A program made the position numbers and the translations under genes. From Salmonirosea aquatica (GTDB taxonomy: Bacteria > Bacteroidota > Bacteroidia > Cytophagales > Spirosomataceae), in the NCBI RefSeq assembly GCF_009296315.1, contig NZ_WHLY01000002.1, positions 5,616,501 to 5,680,500 on the forward strand: DNA of 64,000 nucleotides, read 5' to 3'. Each line of letters begins with the position of its first letter. Position 1 is the stretch's first letter. Below the pieces are notes generated by a model, which was not told the origin of the DNA, did not search any database, and saw only the letters and a program-made list of their open reading frames with translations. Positions 16,880-26,684 of the stretch are shown in pieces.

Positions 16880-17959
16880 ATGAAAGTTAAAATAGGGATA
16901 AGCCTGCTTTGGCTCCTATGCGCGGTTACTGTGCGGGGGTATGCTCAGGAGCGGGGAAAATTTCGTAAGAATCCGAAAATAAAACAAAATACCACTGAAA
17001 CTTACAATCCCAATTTTCCGGTGATAGAGCCCAAACGGGAACCGGAAGTGGATTTCAAGGTAGAAACCTCTACTATTCAATTTCAGAGCCAGTTTGAACC
17101 CGCTAAACCTCTCAATCCGGTCGTGAATGAAGACACCACCACGATTGACGAAGGAGAAACCGAGGTGCTGGAAGTAGTGGATTCCATGCAGATCGGGGAC
17201 GAATGGGTCAAAATTGCCGACTACTACGTGATTTGGGACTCGCGTGCCATTAACCCGTACGGCATGGATCCCCTGGAATTTAACGAAACCATCGACCTGA
17301 AGCTTTACGATCCGGCTGAAAACCGTTTCTGGAATACCCCCGTCGAAGGCCCACGCATCACCTCCAATTTCGGGTTCCGCTGGGGACGCTGGCATGCGGG
17401 TACCGACATCGACCTCGAAACGGGTGATCCCGTCTATAGTACGTACGATGGCATGGTACGGGTAGTGGGCTGGGACGGGAACGGCTACGGTCGCTTCGTG
17501 ATGGTAAGGCATTACAATGGGCTGGAAACCCTCTACGGGCACATGTCCAAACCCCTTGTGGAATCAGGTCAGATTGTAAAGGCCGGAGATATTCTCGGGC
17601 TTGGGGGTAGCACCGGACGTAGTTCGGGCTCTCATTTGCACTATGAAAACCGTTATGAGGGAAATCCCTTTGATTCCAAGTATATTTTCGATTGGGAAAA
17701 ACAGCAGGTCCGGTCGGATCACTTCACGCTCACATCACAGGTATGGGATTATAAAAGAGGAGGCCGCCCCGCAAAAAACGAATTTGAAGAAAGTGAGAAA
17801 CCCGTGTACGTGCGTACCATGCTTCATCGGGTTCGCTCGGGTGAAACCCTGTCGTCCATTGCCAGCCGTTATGGCCTGAATGTGTCGGCCTTGGCCAAGC
17901 TCAACCGAATATCGACACGTTCAACCCTGCACATCGGTCAAAAACTGCGTGTAAAGTAA
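16880..17959 (+). CDS. Secreted M23 family metallopeptidase with C-terminal LysM
   Basis: A 359-residue cell-wall endopeptidase of the lysostaphin/NlpD type. It has an N-terminal signal peptide (about 1-22, ending YAQ), a low-complexity linker, the M23 domain with zinc ligands H172 and D176 (HAGTDID) and H254 of SHLHYE, plus H221 (YGHMS), then a LysM peptidoglycan-binding domain (about 316-359, HRVRSGETLSSIASRYG). The active site is complete, so it is probably a true hydrolase rather than a degenerate activator. It starts just after the trxB terminator and is followed 41 bp later by bshB1 on the same strand. Confidence 0.93.
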   Translation: MKVKIGISLLWLLCAVTVRGYAQERGKFRKNPKIKQNTTETYNPNFPVIEPKREPEVDFKVETSTIQFQSQFEPAKPLNPVVNEDTTTIDEGETEVLEVVDSMQIGDEWVKIADYYVIWDSRAINPYGMDPLEFNETIDLKLYDPAENRFWNTPVEGPRITSNFGFRWGRWHAGTDIDLETGDPVYSTYDGMVRVVGWDGNGYGRFVMVRHYNGLETLYGHMSKPLVESGQIVKAGDILGLGGSTGRSSGSHLHYENRYEGNPFDSKYIFDWEKQQVRSDHFTLTSQVWDYKRGGRPAKNEFEESEKPVYVRTMLHRVRSGETLSSIASRYGLNVSALAKLNRISTRSTLHIGQKLRVK

Positions 17960-18000
17960 TTAATTCCTCGAAGCATACCTGAGAGTAATATTCTGCCTCT

Positions 18001-18726
18001 ATGAAACTTGACATTCTGGCGATTGCCGCCCACCCCGACGATGTAGAACTGGGCTGTGCGGGAACGTTGCTGGCGCACATGGCGCTGGGCAAAAAAGTGG
18101 GGATTCTGGACCTGACGCGCGGTGAACTGGGTACCCGGGGTACCCCCGAGGGGCGGGTACTTGAAGCTTCGGAGGCTGCTCATATTCTGGGAATTGAGGT
18201 GCGCGCTAATGCCGGGCTTGCCGATGGATTTTTTCGGAATGATGAAGCGCACCAACGTGCTATCATCCCCTACATCCGGCAATACCAACCGGACATTGTG
18301 TTGGCTAACGCTCATAGCGACCGCCATCCCGACCACGGCCGGGCTTCTGAACTGATCTCCCAAAGCTGTTTTTATTCGGGCCTCCGCATGATTGAAACGG
18401 TTGACGCCGAAGGTACCCCACAAGCAGCCTGGCGCCCCAGGAATGTTTTCCATTTTATTCAGGATCGGTATATACAACCTGATTTCGTGGTTGACATCAC
18501 GCCACATTGGGACAAAAAAGTAGAAGCAATGCTGGCGTTTAAAAGTCAGTTCTTCATTCCCAATGCCAATAGTTCAGAGCCCCAAAGCTACATTTCAAGC
18601 CCCGAATTTCTGGACTTTATTCGGGCCAGGGCTGAAGAAATGGGCCATGCCATCGGCGTAAAGTACGGCGAAGGTTTTACCAGTAAACGGCAACTAGGCG
18701 TCCGGGATTTGTCTGTTTTCTGTTAG
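18001..18726 (+). CDS. bshB1: Bacillithiol biosynthesis deacetylase BshB1
   Basis: Removes acetate from N-acetylglucosaminyl-malate in the synthesis of bacillithiol, the low-molecular-weight thiol of many Bacillota and Bacteroidota. It has 241 residues of the LmbE/PIG-L fold with AHPDDVELG (H11, D13, D14) and [12 protein letters not shown] (about 105-116) supplying the zinc ligands and catalytic residues. The C-terminal YGEGFTSKR is typical of BshB1. The last 4 bases overlap the 3' end of the convergent pdxH gene. Confidence 0.94.
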   Translation: MKLDILAIAAHPDDVELGCAGTLLAHMALGKKVGILDLTRGELGTRGTPEGRVLEASEAAHILGIEVRANAGLADGFFRNDEAHQRAIIPYIRQYQPDIVLANAHSDRHPDHGRASELISQSCFYSGLRMIETVDAEGTPQAAWRPRNVFHFIQDRYIQPDFVVDITPHWDKKVEAMLAFKSQFFIPNANSSEPQSYISSPEFLDFIRARAEEMGHAIGVKYGEGFTSKRQLGVRDLSVFC

Positions 18727-19367
18727 GGCGACAGGCGTCCGATGGTCCAGGAACCTGTACTGTCCCTCATATAGGCGATCCGGTCGTGCAGGCGACTGGG
18801 CCTGCCCTGCCAAAATTCCATGCGGTCGGGTACCAGGCGGTAGCCTCCCCAATGGGGCGGCCGTGGGACGGTCTGGTCAGCAAATTGTTTTTCGTATTCA
18901 GCCTGTTGTTCTTCTAAAATCTCCCGCGACGGTAGATTTTCGCTCTGGTGCGATACCCATGCGCCGATTTGGCTGCCCCGCGGCCGAATGGCAAAGTATT
19001 CGTCGGATTCCTTGGCGCTGACTTTCTCGACACTACCTTCAATACGTACCTGCCGCTCTAAATCCACCCAGAAAAAGGTAAGGCTTGCAAAGGGATGCAG
19101 GGCCAAATCGCGCCCCTTTCGGCTGTGGTAATTGGTGTAGAAAACGAAACCCTGCTCATCCAGTTCTTTCAGGAGCACAATCCTTCCGCTGGGACGGGAA
19201 TTTTCTCCCAAGGTACTGAGATGCATAGTATTGGGTTCGGACAATCCGGCCTCAAGAGCGGTATCGAACCAGTTTCGAAATTGTAAGAGGGGATTTTTGT
19301 CGACAGCGGTCTCACTCAGGCCATTCAGGGTGTATTCCTTGCGGAGATCGGCAATTTTCTGGCTCAT
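18723..19367 (-). CDS. pdxH: Pyridoxamine 5'-phosphate oxidase
   Basis: FMN enzyme that oxidises pyridoxamine or pyridoxine phosphate to PLP. It has 214 residues, the normal size. Conserved parts are [56 protein letters not shown] and the C-terminal SRLHDRI. It overlaps bshB1 tail to tail by 4 nt and is divergent from the DUF349 gene. Confidence 0.95.
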   Translation of the reverse strand: MSQKIADLRKEYTLNGLSETAVDKNPLLQFRNWFDTALEAGLSEPNTMHLSTLGENSRPSGRIVLLKELDEQGFVFYTNYHSRKGRDLALHPFASLTFFWVDLERQVRIEGSVEKVSAKESDEYFAIRPRGSQIGAWVSHQSENLPSREILEEQQAEYEKQFADQTVPRPPHWGGYRLVPDRMEFWQGRPSRLHDRIAYMRDSTGSWTIGRLSP

Positions 19368-19426
19368 ACCGGGATGGTAAATTGAAGGTTACTCGGACAA
19401 ATTTAACCATTTCAAAGAAAGATTGT

Positions 19427-19434
19427 TAATTTTG
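19427..19434 (+). promoter_or_regulatory. Putative -7 box before the DUF349 gene
   Basis: TAATTTTG fits the Bacteroidota TAnnTTTG -7 box and lies 31 nt before the ATG. No clear TTG element is present at the expected -33 position. Confidence 0.45.
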
Positions 19435-19465
19435 TGGTTCTACGACTTACGAAACACCGATTACG

Positions 19466-21826
19466 ATGGCTCAGCACGAACACGATGCACGGAACGCAGA
19501 CGAACAAAAACCGTTGAATCCAATTCCGGTGGATGATCCGACGGCAGTTCCCGAAAACAAAGCAGAAGCAGAAGAAAATCCCGAAGAGCAAATAACGCCC
19601 CCAGAGAGCAAGGGAGCAGAAGCTGACGTAGCTGAGGAAGTATCGAGCCTGGACCTGGCGAACGATGATGGAACAGATGAGAACGAAATGGATGTGCTGG
19701 TACCTGAAATAGGTCCGTCCGCGGGTGATATGGAGGCCACAGAAACCTTGAACGACATGGAAGACGAAACGCATCTGGCCATATCGGGCACCGCCGACCA
19801 AGATCCTCAATTGCTCGGTAAGGCTTACGAAATGGCCGAAGCCGCAGCTGACCATGACAAGCCTCAAGTGGAAACCCCGACTTCACAACCCGAAAACAGT
19901 ACGCCCGAACCTAATGCCGGTGAATTAGAAGAAACCGTAATGCTGGAATTTACCTCCGAAGCGGAATCTACGGATGAAACGTCTGAGTCCGAGGAAGATA
20001 CTATTGAAGCATCCGGTGATGAGGATGAGGATGCTGAAGAGGCCGATGATATTGATTACAGCCAACTGAGTAAGTCAGAACTGGTAACGGCCCTTGAAAA
20101 AGAAATAGAAGACTTGTCGGTACCTTCCGTCGGGACGGCGCGCTTTAGGAAAGCCGATGCTGTGGTTAAGGAAATCAGGCCGGTGCTGGATCAATTGAAG
20201 CGGACAGAATGGAACAGTGCCAAAGAGAAATACGTGACTGATACCGGATCGGAAGATGGCTTCGAGTATAAGCACGACGAAACGACCCGCCGAATCGAAG
20301 AACTTACCAAAGAAATCCGATCGAAGCGTAAGGACTTCTTTCAGAAACTGGAAAAGAATAAGGACCAGAACTTTAATCAGAAAACCGAACTTCTACAGCG
20401 CCTGCGGGAGCTAGTGGATACTGACGAGAGCCATGAGACGGGGGCTGCCGATATCAAAAGCAGCTGGGAAGAATTTAAGAAAATTCAGGAAGAGTGGAAA
20501 CAGGCCGGAAACGTATCATCGCCGCACAATGGTACCCTATGGGCTACTTATAATGCCTTGATTGACCGCTATTTCTCGAACCGTAACATTTATTTTGAGT
20601 TAAAAGAACTCGATCGCAAACGCAATTCTGAATTAAAAATAGAATTGTGCGAGAAAATAGAGAATTTGGTAAAGACGCTGGAAAACCGGCCGATGTCACG
20701 GGAAGTGCTGAACGAGGGAAATCAGATTTTCGAAGAGTATAAGCATGTGGGTCCCGCTCCCCGCGACGAACAGGAGGTACTTTGGCAGCGGTTCAAAAAG
20801 TCGTTGGATGCGCTCTACGATGCAAGACGGGCTCAGTACGACGACCAGAAAAAGACCATGGTGGAGGTCTATGAGCAAAAATCGAAAATTTACGAAGCCA
20901 TAGTACCCTACACGACGTTTTCGTCGGGTAGTATCAATGAGTGGAATACAAAATCGAAAGAAATTATTGCCTATCAGGAGGCATGGGTCGCCACCAAAGG
21001 CCCCATGCCCCGGGATGAGGGCAAGCAACTGAGTAAGAAATTCTGGGCTGCCTTGAAAACATTCTTCAGCAATAAGGGGGAATTTTTCAAGCAACTGGAA
21101 GCCAAGCGGGAGCATAACCTGAAAGCCAAAACGGCACTTTGTGAAGAAGTGGAACGGATTGTGGAATCGGGAGAAGACACGCCTGCCAACACCCAGCGTG
21201 TCATTGAGTTGCAGAAGCAATGGAAGGGCATTGGGCAGGTACCTGAGAAATTCAAAAACTCGATCTATACCCGCTTTAAGCAGAGTTGTGATGCGTACTT
21301 TGATCAGAAGCGTTCGAAAAACAAAGAGCAGGACAAGGATTTTGACGACAATTTGGCTCAAAAGAAAAAGCTCTGCGAGCGCATTGAAAAAGCGGCAGCC
21401 GATCCAAAGGATTCTACACTCTCGCATCTGAATGATTTTAAAGAGGAGTGGGCCAAGATCGGGTTTGTCCCGCGTAAGGATATGCAGTCTATTCAGAAAC
21501 GGTATATTGCGGCGATCAATGATTACGTAGGGGCCATTGGTAAGCTTTCCAGTAAGGAGAAAGAGCAGGTGGTATTGGAAAGTGAAGTGGAAATGGTGAA
21601 GGAAGGCGATTCAAGCCGGAATCTTTATCGCAAGGAAAGCGATATTAGGCGTAAGGTAACCCAACTTGAAAACGATATCGCTCTCTGGCAGAATAATATC
21701 GAGTTCTTTGCCAAGTCCAAATCGGCAGACAAGGTAAAAGCTCAGTTTGAAGAAAAAATCAGGAAAGCTTCAGAACAACTTGAAGATTTGAAGCACCAAC
21801 TGACTATAATTCAGGAAGCTATATAA
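19466..21826 (+). CDS. DUF349 repeat protein with long acidic N-terminus
   Basis: A 786-residue soluble protein without a signal peptide. Residues 1 to about 205 are very acidic and low in complexity (Glu, Asp, Ala, Thr), then several copies of the helical DUF349 unit follow to about residue 715. Each unit has a tryptophan in a W-x-x-I/L-G or E-W-K type motif (for example EEWKQAGNVSS, QWKGIGQVPEKF, EWAKIGFVPRKDM). It ends in a coiled coil. The function of DUF349 proteins is not established here. Probably monocistronic, with a large hairpin after the stop. Confidence 0.85.
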   Translation: MAQHEHDARNADEQKPLNPIPVDDPTAVPENKAEAEENPEEQITPPESKGAEADVAEEVSSLDLANDDGTDENEMDVLVPEIGPSAGDMEATETLNDMEDETHLAISGTADQDPQLLGKAYEMAEAAADHDKPQVETPTSQPENSTPEPNAGELEETVMLEFTSEAESTDETSESEEDTIEASGDEDEDAEEADDIDYSQLSKSELVTALEKEIEDLSVPSVGTARFRKADAVVKEIRPVLDQLKRTEWNSAKEKYVTDTGSEDGFEYKHDETTRRIEELTKEIRSKRKDFFQKLEKNKDQNFNQKTELLQRLRELVDTDESHETGAADIKSSWEEFKKIQEEWKQAGNVSSPHNGTLWATYNALIDRYFSNRNIYFELKELDRKRNSELKIELCEKIENLVKTLENRPMSREVLNEGNQIFEEYKHVGPAPRDEQEVLWQRFKKSLDALYDARRAQYDDQKKTMVEVYEQKSKIYEAIVPYTTFSSGSINEWNTKSKEIIAYQEAWVATKGPMPRDEGKQLSKKFWAALKTFFSNKGEFFKQLEAKREHNLKAKTALCEEVERIVESGEDTPANTQRVIELQKQWKGIGQVPEKFKNSIYTRFKQSCDAYFDQKRSKNKEQDKDFDDNLAQKKKLCERIEKAAADPKDSTLSHLNDFKEEWAKIGFVPRKDMQSIQKRYIAAINDYVGAIGKLSSKEKEQVVLESEVEMVKEGDSSRNLYRKESDIRRKVTQLENDIALWQNNIEFFAKSKSADKVKAQFEEKIRKASEQLEDLKHQLTIIQEAI

Positions 21827-21834
21827 GAATCCTT

Positions 21835-21873
21835 AGGGCGCAACTTATTTTTTAGATAAATAAGTTGCGCCCT
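21835..21873. terminator. Perfect 16-bp inverted repeat after the DUF349 gene
   Basis: AGGGCGCAACTTATTT is repeated inverted after a 7-nt spacer. No good T-tract follows, so it may be a weak terminator or a 3' mRNA-stabilising hairpin. The right arm contains the TTG that serves as the -33 element of the tRNA-Thr promoter. Confidence 0.65.
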
Positions 21874-21895
21874 ATCTGTACAAATACTACTTTTG
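21865..21895 (+). promoter_or_regulatory. Bacteroidota-type promoter of tRNA-Thr
   Basis: TTG at 21865-21867 and TACTTTTG at 21888-21895 are 20 nt apart. The -7 box lies 17 nt before the tRNA 5' end. Confidence 0.7.
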
Positions 21896-21912
21896 CCCCA
21901 CGATAAATAAAA

Positions 21913-21985
<73 letters not shown>

Positions 21986-21990
21986 CCTGA

Positions 21991-22022
21991 AAGCTCAAAC
22001 CGAAAGGTTTGGGCTTTTTTTA
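21991..22022 (+). terminator. Terminator of tRNA-Thr
   Basis: AAGCTCAAACC pairs with GGTTTGGGCTT around a GAAA tetraloop (one mismatch) and is followed by a run of T. From here to 22258 (about 235 bp) no gene or clear motif is seen. Confidence 0.88.
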
Positions 22023-22258
22023 TTATATCGTTATTATAAGTTATGGTTTAGAGAGGAGGGGTACCTGGGTATTGGCATTATTGCAGTACTATCCAGTTTT
22101 ATAAATATTTTACATAACATCATAACGGTTTAATCACGTTATATTGAATAGATTGACCCTAATGCCATGACAATGAATTGCCTTTTACTAGGAAATTGGG
22201 TAGGGGCACTGAATGATACAATATTATTCAGATATTTAGAGAAACAATTCCTACCGCC

Positions 22259-23290
22259 ATGGCTAAACTCAAATTACTCCTTTGGAATATGGAATGGATG
22301 AATGACCTGTTCGACCAGAATGGTGATTTTCACCCGGACACTCATAAACCGCAACATGCCCAAAGCACAACGGTACGCACCCGGCGGAATCACCTCAGCG
22401 GGGTCATCAACGAGATAGCTCCCGATATTGTAGTAGTAGTAGAAGGCCCCAACCGGGAAAAGGAGTTGAAGCTTTTCTTTGAGTCGGACGTAAACGGGGA
22501 ATGGGAGGTCAAACTACAGCCTACTTCGGGTTCTTCGCAATGTGTCGGGTGTGCGGTGCGCACGGATTTAAGCCGATTCCACGACCAGCATCCAGTACGT
22601 TTTTTCGATACGCAAACGATGCCTATTTTCCAACCCTTCGAGTTGACGAACGAGAACGACGGCATTATTGAAAAGTACCGCTTCGAACGGTCCCCACTCT
22701 ATGTGGAGATTACCACAGCCGAGGGAGAGGCCTTCAGGCTAATGGGGCTTCATTTGAAAAGTAAAGGTATATTCAATGCCTACGAATGGAGCAAATGGTG
22801 GGCCGTTTCTGATGGGAATCGTAAGAAACTGCAGGCCCAGGCCACACAAATTCGGGTGCAATTCCTGGATAAGTACCTGGGCGATCCTACTACACAGCGT
22901 ATCCCGATTATCGTGTGCGGCGACATCAACGATGGGCCAGGAATGGATGCAAGCGAAAAGCGATTGTTGGGAAGTGCCATCGAGCGGCTGATGGGAAATG
23001 TGTGGCGCCCCTTCCTGAGCCTGGGCAATGCACTTTTCGACACACTTTCCGAGAAGGATCAGGCAAATCTGAATTTTGAAAAAATCTACACTACTTCGTT
23101 TAAGGATCCCATTTTTAACAATGTTTGGCAAAACGAATGGATCGACCACATCCTGTATAGTTATAATCGACCTGAATGGGTGGCAAACGCCATGGTAATT
23201 AAGGATATGCCCGACGGTCAGAAAATCTGGAGTAAATATCCGCATGCCTCGGATCACTACCCGGTCACGGCGGACATTGAATTGGCATGA
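22259..23290 (+). CDS. Endonuclease/exonuclease/phosphatase (EEP) family protein
   Basis: A 343-residue soluble protein with the EEP (DNase I-like) fold: WNMEWMND near the start, VVVVEGP (metal-binding Glu), LMGLHLKSKG, VCGDINDGP (D and N), WIDHILYS and the C-terminal SDHYPVTADI with the catalytic Asp-His. All catalytic positions seem present. Members cleave nucleic acids, phosphoinositides or sphingomyelin, so the substrate is open. No signal peptide is seen. The next gene starts 121 nt later on the same strand, suggesting an operon with the two genes downstream. Confidence 0.83.
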   Translation: MAKLKLLLWNMEWMNDLFDQNGDFHPDTHKPQHAQSTTVRTRRNHLSGVINEIAPDIVVVVEGPNREKELKLFFESDVNGEWEVKLQPTSGSSQCVGCAVRTDLSRFHDQHPVRFFDTQTMPIFQPFELTNENDGIIEKYRFERSPLYVEITTAEGEAFRLMGLHLKSKGIFNAYEWSKWWAVSDGNRKKLQAQATQIRVQFLDKYLGDPTTQRIPIIVCGDINDGPGMDASEKRLLGSAIERLMGNVWRPFLSLGNALFDTLSEKDQANLNFEKIYTTSFKDPIFNNVWQNEWIDHILYSYNRPEWVANAMVIKDMPDGQKIWSKYPHASDHYPVTADIELA

Positions 23291-23411
23291 GTTCGATAGG
23301 GTACCTGGTAGGAGCCTCCGAACTGGTACCCTTGACCCCGGTAATGAATCCGACAAAGTTTTTCTCCGTATATTTAAGGAGTTTTTGCCAATACAGTTTC
23401 GCGCACGATCC

Positions 23412-24365
23412 ATGTCATTGAATACGGGCGATATTATCGAAGGAATCTACCAGCTTGAAGAAAAGGTGTTCGTGGGAGAGCAGGGGCAGTGTAGCCGTTG
23501 GCTGGCCGATGATATTACTTCGTATCGGCGGAGTGAAGTGCTTATAGACACCATACCTGCCGACTACGTAGCCGACTTGCATTGGAAAGCTGACAAACTG
23601 AACGTACGTCTGGCGGGTCAGTCGGCCGACTGCGACTGCCGCTACATAGTGTGGGATCAAAATCCGACCCCGACCCCGATTGTCAGGTATGAACCTTCCC
23701 ACCTAAGCAACCCGATACGAAAGCGTCTCGCCAGCTTAATAGATTCGCTGCCGGTAGGGGTACATGAAACCCTTGTAGCTCAGGATTTTCCCGAGTATTG
23801 GCATGACGGAACGAATGGAATATTAATTTTTTATCGGAAGGTGGTTGCTACACTCCCTTCCAGCCAAACTGTACGTGAAATTAAAGAGCACTGGAAACAG
23901 GCGCTTTTTGCCCGGAGTATGGCCGAACCCATTCCGGAGATTCCTCCTGAAAAAGCGATGCCTTCTCCTTCGAATTGGCCCATATTTTTATCCGTTATTG
24001 GGGTACTACTGGCCCTGAGTGTGTATTCTTTGCGGTCGCAGATGGGGCCTGATCCCGTTGCATCGCAGTCAGCCTCTCAGTTGACGGCTTTCAGACGGGC
24101 TTTTGAGCAAGGCATTGTGTACGAGAAAAAAGGTGCTTATCCAGAGGCCGTTGAGAGTTTTGAAACTGCGGTTCGGGAGGCACCCGCTTCTGAAACGATT
24201 GACGCCCGCCTGGATAGCTTGGCACAAGCCTATGCAACGTACGCTCAGGCCGAATGCACCCGGTACCACGGAGCAGGTAGTGAGCAGCTCTATTTTATTC
24301 CCAACCAGTACTATCATTACGCAGCCATTCTCTCGCGTAACCACACCATTCATACATGCGAGTAA
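23412..24365 (+). CDS. Single-pass membrane protein of unknown function with C-terminal TPR-like region
   Basis: A 317-residue protein with no recognised family. The start is ATG 23412 (MSLNTGDII); the frame is open a further 56 codons upstream, but that part overlaps the nuclease gene. Residues 1 to about 195 are probably cytoplasmic, one membrane helix follows (about 198-217, WPIFLSVIGVLLALSVYSL), and the remainder holds a TPR-like pair of helices (AFEQGIVYEKKGAYPEAVESFE). The beginning, GDIIEGIYQLEEKV, is faintly like the N-lobe of Ser/Thr kinases but lacks the later kinase motifs. It overlaps the next gene by 10 nt. Confidence 0.6.
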   Translation: MSLNTGDIIEGIYQLEEKVFVGEQGQCSRWLADDITSYRRSEVLIDTIPADYVADLHWKADKLNVRLAGQSADCDCRYIVWDQNPTPTPIVRYEPSHLSNPIRKRLASLIDSLPVGVHETLVAQDFPEYWHDGTNGILIFYRKVVATLPSSQTVREIKEHWKQALFARSMAEPIPEIPPEKAMPSPSNWPIFLSVIGVLLALSVYSLRSQMGPDPVASQSASQLTAFRRAFEQGIVYEKKGAYPEAVESFETAVREAPASETIDARLDSLAQAYATYAQAECTRYHGAGSEQLYFIPNQYYHYAAILSRNHTIHTCE

Positions 24366-26680
24366 AACATTTATTCATCTGTTTGTTACTATTCATTTCT
24401 TCGAGCAAGGGGTGGTGCCAGCTATTCCAAAACCGAAATCTGTACGATATCTGGATTACCGCCGAACAATATGCCGATGCAGGGAAATTCAATGAAGCGA
24501 TAAAGCTGTACGAAGCCGCACCTCAAGTACCTGAATTTGCCCGGCAACTTAAAATAACCAGGCAACTTCAAACAGTTTTTCAGACGGGCGAGCGGCTTTA
24601 CCGGGCAAAAAAGTATGCGGAGGCGCTTGAGGCATATAGTAAATACCGCGAGATTGCTCCCAATCTGCACACAGCCATTCTTGACGCCCGCATCCAAACC
24701 TGTTTGCAGCAATTAGACAAGGTACTGGTAAAGAAAATTGCGGAAAGTACCCGGGTGGTAGCGGGTTTCGAATATGCCTACAAGGGAGACACCAAATTGC
24801 TGGAACTGGATACTCTGGCTGCATTGGGTTATTATAATAAGGCGCGGCAACTGGGAGGAAACCTAAACCAAACTCTGCGGGAACAATACCTGGCCGGATT
24901 GCAATCGGTAAAGGCCCTGCGCAAATGGGGAGAAGATTACCGTCGCATAGCGGTTACAGAGGATAAAGCCCTTACCCTGGATATACTTAGGAAGTATCGT
25001 TCCGCTTCCAAATACATTATCAGTACACTGGAATACGAAATAAAAAGCGCCGAGGAAGGTCAGAGGGCGATTCTAGGATCCCGTTCTCAGGGAAATCCGA
25101 CTGAACGTATGAATCAGTACGCGCAGGATTGTCGAATTGAGGATCTGGCTTATTTCGTTAAGAACAATTCTTCCTTCATTCCACAAGCTGTAAGTACCTC
25201 TCGCTTAGTGGACGAGTACCGGGCCATTGAGGGCGACATTGCTCGCTTGTTAAAAGATCCGGGAAACGGACCTTTTTTGGAGAGTGCCTACCGCAACCTG
25301 ATCGAAAAAGCGGGACAGATTCCAAGTGTGGGCGGAACTATCCAGCTCTGTGCCAAAAAGCTCTATTTTGAATACTTGTATGGCCAGGCGGTGTGGAGTG
25401 AGAAGGAAGGCCTCGAAAATGGAGATAAGACCCGATATCAGGAAGCTCTCCGGTATAGTATGGAAGCGTATCAATTAGGGCTTTCTGAACTCAATACTGA
25501 TTTAGAGGTACTTCAACGCCGCATAGCTGCTCAGCTTGATTGTGAAGACCGGCGCCAGGATTTTGAAAATTTACTGGTAGGTATCCGGCTTGATTTGTCC
25601 CAATGTCAGGTAAAGTCGGCGAAAACACGATGGGATACTGCAGCCGCCCGACTATCGGGGTGTGGACTGAACAATTCTCAATTTTCTGCTCAGTACATAG
25701 CGCTGCGCGATTCTGTGTATCAATTCTATATTGCGGATAGTTCGCTTGTTTCGCTTACCGCCCGCGGAAATCAGGCACTCGACACCCGGAAGTGTGAGGA
25801 GGCCCGGGGCATAATAGAACAAATACAAAACCTTTGGATGTGCGATCCGGGGAACCGTGATAGTCTGCTGTTGCAATACCGGGACCGAATCAGTCAGTGC
25901 GAGCAGCTTACGTGCTATATTACAAACCGCAATAAGGCTATTCAAAGTGCCGAAAACCGGGAATGGAAAAAATCGTATGACTACTATCAGCAGGCTTATA
26001 CCTGCGCATCCGAAACCCAGAAGCTACGGATCAAGGAAATCATGGAAGATATGGAATGTGATGCCTACCCCGATCGCTGCCAGAAAAGCAATGTTTCGGT
26101 TTCATTGGAACCCTCCGTCAGAATTGGTATTAATAAGCCTAAGTACACTGAGGAGGGGAAGGCATGGGAAACCACCTACGGGTACCTTACATCCGCAGGT
26201 CTACAAGTTTCATTTCTTTCGTACCTCAATCCACTGGATGTAGTCCTTGGTCTGGATTACTTCCAAACGGAATATCAATCGGTAGATAAGGGCGATCCTA
26301 AGGGCGATTTTAAAATTTCCGGAGCCGATGCTTATGTGGCCTTTAAGCTGCACCCAACCGGAACGGACCCCAACCGTTTGCGGCCCTACCTCAAAGGGGG
26401 CTTCGAAGTGTTGTTGCCCATGAGCTACTCCTTACAGAATCATTACAAAAACGAATCAACCCGGGATCGTTCACTTCTGAAGAAACAATCACTGGGTACC
26501 CTGGCCGCTTTGGGGATCGAATTGCAGAAAAAGAAATTCGGTTTCTTTATAGAAATAGTGGGAGGATATAATTTCTCGGGAATTTATAATGCCAATGCCG
26601 TGAGCTCCTCTGGAGCAAAGGGAAAAACCGAAGCGCAATTCCGTACTGCCGGTATAAGAGTCGGCGCCCGACTCTGGTAG
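24356..26680 (+). CDS. Secreted TPR-like protein with C-terminal outer-membrane beta-barrel
   Basis: A 774-residue protein of unknown function. It has a signal peptide (MRVKHLFICLLLFISSSKG, cleavage near WCQ), a long helical TPR-like region to about residue 580 (for example KFNEAIKLYEAA, KKYAEALEAYSKYRE) that is unusually rich in cysteine, and a final 190 residues of alternating beta strands ending in ...IRVGARLW, a terminal aromatic typical of outer-membrane barrels. Its start overlaps the end of the membrane-protein gene, so the two are coupled. It ends 4 bp from the convergent dipeptidase gene. Confidence 0.68.
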   Translation: MRVKHLFICLLLFISSSKGWCQLFQNRNLYDIWITAEQYADAGKFNEAIKLYEAAPQVPEFARQLKITRQLQTVFQTGERLYRAKKYAEALEAYSKYREIAPNLHTAILDARIQTCLQQLDKVLVKKIAESTRVVAGFEYAYKGDTKLLELDTLAALGYYNKARQLGGNLNQTLREQYLAGLQSVKALRKWGEDYRRIAVTEDKALTLDILRKYRSASKYIISTLEYEIKSAEEGQRAILGSRSQGNPTERMNQYAQDCRIEDLAYFVKNNSSFIPQAVSTSRLVDEYRAIEGDIARLLKDPGNGPFLESAYRNLIEKAGQIPSVGGTIQLCAKKLYFEYLYGQAVWSEKEGLENGDKTRYQEALRYSMEAYQLGLSELNTDLEVLQRRIAAQLDCEDRRQDFENLLVGIRLDLSQCQVKSAKTRWDTAAARLSGCGLNNSQFSAQYIALRDSVYQFYIADSSLVSLTARGNQALDTRKCEEARGIIEQIQNLWMCDPGNRDSLLLQYRDRISQCEQLTCYITNRNKAIQSAENREWKKSYDYYQQAYTCASETQKLRIKEIMEDMECDAYPDRCQKSNVSVSLEPSVRIGINKPKYTEEGKAWETTYGYLTSAGLQVSFLSYLNPLDVVLGLDYFQTEYQSVDKGDPKGDFKISGADAYVAFKLHPTGTDPNRLRPYLKGGFEVLLPMSYSLQNHYKNESTRDRSLLKKQSLGTLAALGIELQKKKFGFFIEIVGGYNFSGIYNANAVSSSGAKGKTEAQFRTAGIRVGARLW

Positions 26681-26684
26681 CTTT

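Noticed and set aside
23412..23600. Cytosolic part of the 317-residue membrane protein as a Ser/Thr kinase
   Set aside because: Only the first few residues resemble a kinase glycine-rich start; no catalytic HRD or DFG motif follows.
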